From contig JADJAH010000001.1 in assembly GCA_016704345.1 (NCBI GenBank), forward strand, positions 282,501 to 346,500: a DNA stretch of 64,000 nucleotides, given 5' to 3'. The notes below the pieces were generated by a model, which was not told where the DNA came from, searched no databases, and saw only the letters and a program-made list of their open reading frames with translations. Shown in pieces: positions 59,727 through 64,000 of this stretch. How positions within the stretch are numbered: the stretch's first letter is position 1; the number at the start of each line of letters is the position of its first letter. The translations under genes were made by a program, and so were the position numbers. This DNA comes from Ignavibacteria bacterium (GTDB taxonomy: Bacteria; Bacteroidota; Ignavibacteria; Tepidaquicellales; Tepidaquicellaceae).

Positions 59727-59734
59727 CAAATATA
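59727..59734 (-). promoter_or_regulatory. Candidate promoter box, nearly leaderless
   Basis: The minus strand reads TATATTTG, matching TAnnTTTG and identical to the rRNA box, 3 bases before ATG 59723. If used, the mRNA would begin at about the start codon. No good -33 TTG is seen, so this may be chance. Confidence 0.35.
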
Positions 59735-59897
59735 GTTCTTATGTGTTACTTATTGAATGGCATTGATGTAGGTTAGTCATTGTATACTTACCGATACATT
59801 GGCTGCAAGTGAAATGAGATTAAAGAATTTTCTCCGTTAAAGATTGATTCCCACGAGTAATACTTCGCCTGCAACTGCCGGGTTAGTTGAAGATTTT

Positions 59898-61207
59898 TCA
59901 TTTCGTCAACATCTTTTTCACACTCTTCAAATCTAGAAATTCACCGGCAAGAAAAAATGAACCGGTTACAACAAGCATGTCATTTTTCCCAATCTCTCCA
60001 AGCACTGAGTCTACGGCTTCTTTCAGATCCATATAGACAGAGAATTTCTGTTTGTTGACCTTGACGCAATTCATCATTACTGCAGGGTCCGCGGCTCTGC
60101 TGTACTTTGGTCTTGTAAGAATTATACTGCAATCCAGTTTCCCAATCTCTTTAATGCATGAACAGTAGTCCTTGTCGTGCATCATTCCCAAGATAACATA
60201 GAGTTTCTTGTAACGAAAATACTCAAGATTCTTTTTAAATTCTTTATCGCTTCAAGATTGTGCGACACGTCTATAACAATTTTGGGATTGCGGGAAACAA
60301 GTTCAAATCGTCCGTGCAACTGTGAGTTTCGTGAAATATTTTTCAAAGCTCTTATAAAGATTTCACTCTCAAATGGTACTTCTTGTTTCTCGCAGAATAT
60401 TTTGAGCACCGAGTATGCGGTCTTAATGTTAATGAGCTGAAAGTCTCCTATTTCAGGAAATGTATATTTCACTTTGTTCTCTCCAAGTGAAAACTTAAAT
60501 CCTCTATCGCTTCTTTCGAGTATTTTTCCACTCACATTCTTCCATGAGTCTTTAAACTCGGAGCCCTCTTTGATTGCCTTTTCAAGAATCACTTTTCTGG
60601 CTTCACTCGGTAGCTTTCCGATAACCACCGGCTTTCCTTTCTTTATGATGCCTGCCTTTTCTCCTGCAATTCCTTCAATTGTGTTTCCAAGGTAATGTAC
60701 ATGGTCAACTGCTATTCCCGTTATTACGGATACGACAGGATCGACAACATTTGTAGAATCAAGCCTTCCGCCAAGTCCGGTTTCAATGACAGCCGCCACA
60801 ATGCCGCAATGCCGGAAGTAATCAAATGCCATTGCAGTCGTTGCCTCAAAAAAGCTCGGCTTTATTTTCTCTATGTGCTCATACATTCTGTTAACAAAGC
60901 CAAGAATGAAACTGCGGGTGATCTTTCTTCTGCCGCAAACTATCCTTTCCCGGAAGTCACTTATATGAGGTGAAGTATTCAACCCTGCACGAATGCCTGA
61001 CTCAATAAGATAGGAATAGATTATAGACGAAACAGAACCTTTGCCGTTGGTTCCTGCAACATGAATTGTTTTGTATGTTCTTTCGGGATTATCTAGAATT
61101 GTTAGCAGTGATCTGATATTTCTCAGATCATATTTTATTCATCTCCGTTCGAGATTGAACAGATATTCTATACTGTGTGAATAAGAAACGAATTTGTCCT
61201 TAGCCAA
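59898..61207 (-). pseudogene. folC: Folylpolyglutamate/dihydrofolate synthase FolC with in-frame stop and frameshift
   Basis: Adds glutamate to dihydropteroate and folates. The reading from TTG 61207 gives SIEYLFNLERR, then a TGA (61139-61141) where the family has Gly (RGIKYDL), then IHVAGTNGKGSVSS (P-loop) and NTSPHISDFRERI. The frame continues to about 60232, where one A is lost from a run and the rest (from LGMMHDKDY) is in another frame. Everything else is complete and collinear. A single G-to-T change and one homopolymer loss are enough to explain it. TGA is the stop codon of many genes here, so recoding is unlikely. Confidence 0.85.
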
Positions 61208-61225
61208 TTAGATTTGGAATTTGCT

Positions 61226-61711
61226 TCAGATTTTTTTCATGAGGTTGATCATCTCTAGAAGTGACAGAGACGCTTCGTATCCTTTATTGTTAGAAGCGGT
61301 GGGAGGATTTCCGCTTCTTTCGTATGCCTGAAGCGGTGTATAGCAAGTCAGCACGCAAAAAGCGGCCGGGATCTGATGTTCAATATTTATTTTGTTAACG
61401 CCATCTGTTACGGCCCTGCTGATATATTCGAAATGTGCAGTATCACCTTTGATAACACATCCAATCGTTATGAATCCATCGAACTCCTTTTGGATTTCAT
61501 TCTTAGTGCAAAGTTTCTTTAATAATAGTGGAATCTCAAATGCCCCCGGAACATAGAAAACTTTTATGTCATTCTCCGAAACACCATTGTCACCTAATCC
61601 GAGCAAAGCACCCTTGAGAAGGTTCTCGACTATTGGTTCATTAAATTTGCTTATAACAATTCCGACCTTAATTCCCTTTCCTTCAGTATTACCTTCGAAT
61701 CTCTGCGCCAT
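61226..61711 (-). CDS. ribH: 6,7-dimethyl-8-ribityllumazine synthase
   Basis: Penultimate step of riboflavin synthesis: condenses 5-amino-6-ribitylamino-uracil with dihydroxybutanone phosphate. 161 residues with IVISKFNEPI, VPGAFEIPLLLKKL, the active-site block VIKGDTAHFEYI and CVLTCYTPLQAYER, then GYEASLSLLEM. No FMN riboswitch or other rib gene is near. folC starts 19 bases downstream, PHP ends 12 bases upstream. Confidence 0.95.
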   Translation of the reverse strand: MAQRFEGNTEGKGIKVGIVISKFNEPIVENLLKGALLGLGDNGVSENDIKVFYVPGAFEIPLLLKKLCTKNEIQKEFDGFITIGCVIKGDTAHFEYISRAVTDGVNKINIEHQIPAAFCVLTCYTPLQAYERSGNPPTASNNKGYEASLSLLEMINLMKKI

Positions 61712-61722
61712 AGTTTATTGTT

Positions 61723-62553
61723 TCAGTAAGTTAATCTTCTTTTCATATTGTTGATCTGATCTATAGTCACATAGTAAGAACCGAAATTTTTGTGATCATT
61801 TCTTGAGCCGCCGTGATAGTCAGATCCTCCGCTTGTAAGCAGAAAGTTCAACTCTGCCGTCCTCTGTAAATTTGCCATACCCTCTTTCTTGTGGGAAGGG
61901 TGAACAATCTCAATTCCATCAAGCCCGTAGCTTATCAGTCTCGCAAAAACATCATCACTTACAAACCTGCCCGGATGCGCTACAAATGAGAGTCCGCCTG
62001 ATGCAGAAATAAGATCAATCGCGTCCTTTGCGGAAGTGTTTGGTTTCCTTATGTATGCCGGTTTGCCGTCCCCAATATATTTATAGAATGCCTCATTGTA
62101 CGAACCGACAAATCCTTCTTCGTTGAGAGCCATTGCTATATGAGGTCTTCCTATTGCGGTTTCTTCTCCGGCCTGACTCATCACGTTACCGATTGTGATC
62201 TTGCTTCCCATCTCATTAAGTTTATCAACAATCATGCCACTTCTAACTAAGCGGCTTTTTCTGAAACTGCTCAGATGTTCAAGTAAATTTTCAGATTTGT
62301 AATCTATAAAGTATCCCAGTATATGAATTTCCATATCATCAATCTCAGCGCTTATTTCCAGTCCCGGAATTACATAAATCCCTTTGGATTGTCCGTAATC
62401 TATGGCTTCTTCAATGGCACCAACTGTATCATGATCGGTAATGCTCATTGCCTGAAATCCGGCTTTGCTAGATTTATCCACCAGTTCACGAGGCGTAAGC
62501 CTGCCATCGGAGTAGACTGAATGCATGTGTAGATCTGCTTTGCCGGAAGCCAT
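61723..62553 (-). CDS. PHP-domain phosphoesterase (YciV/TrpH type)
   Basis: A 276-residue metal-dependent phosphoesterase. The PHP signature is complete: ADLHMHSVYSDGRL (HxH), SITDHDTVGAI, PGLEISAEID, FVAHPGR and a late TSGGSDYHGG. Family members cleave 3',5'-bisphosphonucleosides or trim RNA 5' ends (RNase AM). It starts the group with ribH and folC. Specific substrate not known. Confidence 0.9.
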   Translation of the reverse strand: MASGKADLHMHSVYSDGRLTPRELVDKSSKAGFQAMSITDHDTVGAIEEAIDYGQSKGIYVIPGLEISAEIDDMEIHILGYFIDYKSENLLEHLSSFRKSRLVRSGMIVDKLNEMGSKITIGNVMSQAGEETAIGRPHIAMALNEEGFVGSYNEAFYKYIGDGKPAYIRKPNTSAKDAIDLISASGGLSFVAHPGRFVSDDVFARLISYGLDGIEIVHPSHKKEGMANLQRTAELNFLLTSGGSDYHGGSRNDHKNFGSYYVTIDQINNMKRRLTY

Positions 62554-62785
62554 TTTTATTGTTTGGTTAAGATAATTTAATCTTTAATGTTTTGTATTTA
62601 AAGGTATTTTTGGAATTATGACTTGGTCAATGTTTACTTAAGACTGATTTGAAAATGAAAACTATAATTATCTTTGAGCACTTTCTGGAATCGTATTGTA
62701 AAGATTTTTGCATATTTCAGAAAAAGGGTTTGGTGTAAGTTTGAGAAGATAGAATGTAAAAACTTTAGACGAAAGGAACGCCATC

Positions 62786-64000
62786 ATGAAAAGGTTTTTC
62801 TTGGTTCCCTTAGTTTTTGTATTTGCAACATTTCTAATGATTTCCGGATGCACCGAAGACACTGTCGTCAATCCTCCATCCGGTACAACAACTGAGCTTG
62901 GAACTCTAACCTCAACACCCACAGGCATCATTCAGAATACTTCGACGCTGGTAAAATTCCAGTTAAACGTTAAGCCGGGAGTTACGCTGGTTGATGCAAA
63001 CATTAAGATTAACAAGAAAGATGCATCAGGAAACCTCACGGAAATCGGTCTGCTTAAGGATAATGGAGACACAACCAATGGAGATGAGATTTCAAATGAC
63101 GGAATTTACAACGGAAGAGTAAGTGTAAATGAGCCTTCAGCAGGAGATATTACTTATGTAGGATCTGCACTTGTTTCATATCAGGGGCAGAATGTAACTG
63201 CAAATTCAAACACTACATCGATCGTAATTTATTCTAGTGTCAGCGTATCCACAATCAATCAGAATAAACAGACCCTTAAGTCTGCTGAGACTTTCTTCCT
63301 GAATTCGCTTGGCGGCAATCTCAACAATTATGAAAATGCAATGACGCAGACTGCCGCATATCTTCAGACACAGCCGGGAGTAACATCAGCAACATATAGT
63401 CCCGAGAGCCCGGGAATAAAAGTAACTTACTCAAGCGGAATCAAAGGAGGTTTTCTGGTTTCTCAAAAGGATGCACAAGGTCATTCCTCGCAGGGCGGCT
63501 TTATGCCTGACTCTTTGAGAAATATGCGCGAAAGGAATTCTCAAATTCCCCTGCAGATGCAAACAAGAGGAGAGAATTCATCCGTAAGATTTCCGGACGG
63601 GCAAATGCTTTCCGACAATACTATGCTTGAGCCGAACATTGTAGGAAACAGAAATGTACTCATTTACACACCATACCGCTCAATTTTCACTCCCGACAAA
63701 GTCCCGATTGTTAAGAGTGCACTTGATCAGGCAAACTGCAGAGACTTCAAGTATACAGAATATGCAAATCAAGCAGCTACAGTAGCTGTCCTTGCAGACA
63801 TGACTAAGTTCGGTTTTGTGTTTATGGATACACACGGCTTAAGAGGTGAGCTGATATTCACCGGAGAAAAACTTGACATCTTCAAATCAAATTTCACACA
63901 GTATTATCTGCCTTTGCTTCTTTCAGGACAACTTGGACTATGGGAAAAACTTGTGATCTCAAACACCGGTACTTCACAAGACACCGCAACTGTTTACACT
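62786..64000 (+). CDS. Lipoprotein, partial, possible clan CD-like domain (runs off window)
   Basis: Open from ATG 62786 to the last base (405 codons) with no stop. A lipoprotein signal (FATFLMISGC, Cys at residue 22) is followed by a beta domain with KDNGDTTNGDEISNDGIYNG, then a linker. Near residues 340-350 the sequence FGFVFMDTHGLRGE has a hydrophobic strand followed by HG, like the histidine motif of caspase/gingipain-type (clan CD) peptidases. No cysteine dyad partner is in view before the window ends. Family call is tentative; the gene itself is clear. Position 62554-62785 upstream has no other gene. Confidence 0.8.
   Translation, partial: MKRFFLVPLVFVFATFLMISGCTEDTVVNPPSGTTTELGTLTSTPTGIIQNTSTLVKFQLNVKPGVTLVDANIKINKKDASGNLTEIGLLKDNGDTTNGDEISNDGIYNGRVSVNEPSAGDITYVGSALVSYQGQNVTANSNTTSIVIYSSVSVSTINQNKQTLKSAETFFLNSLGGNLNNYENAMTQTAAYLQTQPGVTSATYSPESPGIKVTYSSGIKGGFLVSQKDAQGHSSQGGFMPDSLRNMRERNSQIPLQMQTRGENSSVRFPDGQMLSDNTMLEPNIVGNRNVLIYTPYRSIFTPDKVPIVKSALDQANCRDFKYTEYANQAATVAVLADMTKFGFVFMDTHGLRGELIFTGEKLDIFKSNFTQYYLPLLLSGQLGLWEKLVISNTGTSQDTATVYT

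Noticed and set aside
61139..61141. Recoding of TGA to glycine
   Set aside because: TGA ends several intact genes in the window, for example pgl-type ATGA overlaps and the fur and HAD stops.
61712..62785. FMN riboswitch near ribH
   Set aside because: ribH is internal to an operon and the upstream regions lack the conserved RFN blocks.

Overview
The window looks like part of a Bacteroidota/Ignavibacteria-type chromosome, moderately AT-rich. The evidence is type IX secretion (T9SS) C-terminal sorting domains with the YPNPFNPST signature in at least five secreted proteins, a TonB-dependent receptor with an N-terminal carboxypeptidase-regulatory-like domain, lipid A synthesis (lpxA), lipoprotein signal peptides, and Bacteroidota-style promoter boxes (TTG ... 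TAnnTTTG), the clearest in front of the rRNA operon. No database search was possible, so the exact lineage is inference.

Layout. 1-2852: an rRNA operon on the minus strand (promoter, 16S, tRNA-Ile, tRNA-Ala, 5' part of 23S) with three boxA-like sites. 2994-5726: a membrane glycosyltransferase, lpxA and a frameshifted panB on the plus strand. 5966-9865: two T9SS proteins (a YCF48/BNR-repeat protein and an M14 zinc carboxypeptidase) that share a near-identical sorting-domain-plus-terminator cassette. 10058-17429: a glucose catabolism cluster (glk, pgl, small exported protein, zwf, pgi, tkt) with no gnd in the window. 17442-26560: a degraded, repeat-rich region with a broken cyclase/ATPase/TPR regulator, two truncated subtilisin-like proteases, a broken BNR/T9SS gene, palindromic mobile-like repeats, heptamer arrays and a decayed 21-bp minisatellite.

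26615-35681: a cell-surface cluster with a cohesin-like T9SS protein, a dockerin-tailed beta-helix protein, its T9SS-tailed paralogue, a metallophosphoesterase and a TonB-dependent receptor. 35860-38693: hrcA-grpE-dnaJ. 38745-44854: nitrilase, glycosyltransferase, lipoprotein, nadB, a flavin-type oxidase and an aminotransferase. 45320-49197: scattered single genes between palindromic repeats. 49448-51880: livM-livG-livF (livG and livF fused across a deletion) and tRNA-Val. 52274-57333: lipoprotein, upp, rel/spoT and a TolB-like propeller protein on the plus strand. 57330-62553: acpS, HAD phosphatase, Fur, 3-hydroxyacyl-CoA dehydrogenase, folC (broken), ribH and a PHP phosphoesterase on the minus strand, with start/stop overlaps of 4 bases in the acpS-to-dehydrogenase group. 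62786-64000: a lipoprotein gene running off the window.

Many genes in 5-25 kb and at 60 kb carry single-base indels, mostly in short homopolymers, while 30-44 kb and 52-58 kb are clean. Some may be assembly errors and some genuine decay; coordinates of broken genes are given as whole intervals. The most interesting biological idea is the adjacent dockerin protein and cohesin-like T9SS protein. The most interesting structural features are the modular palindromic repeats with 13-bp terminal inverted repeats and the CGCAGAGT palindromes flanked by 20-23 bp direct repeats.
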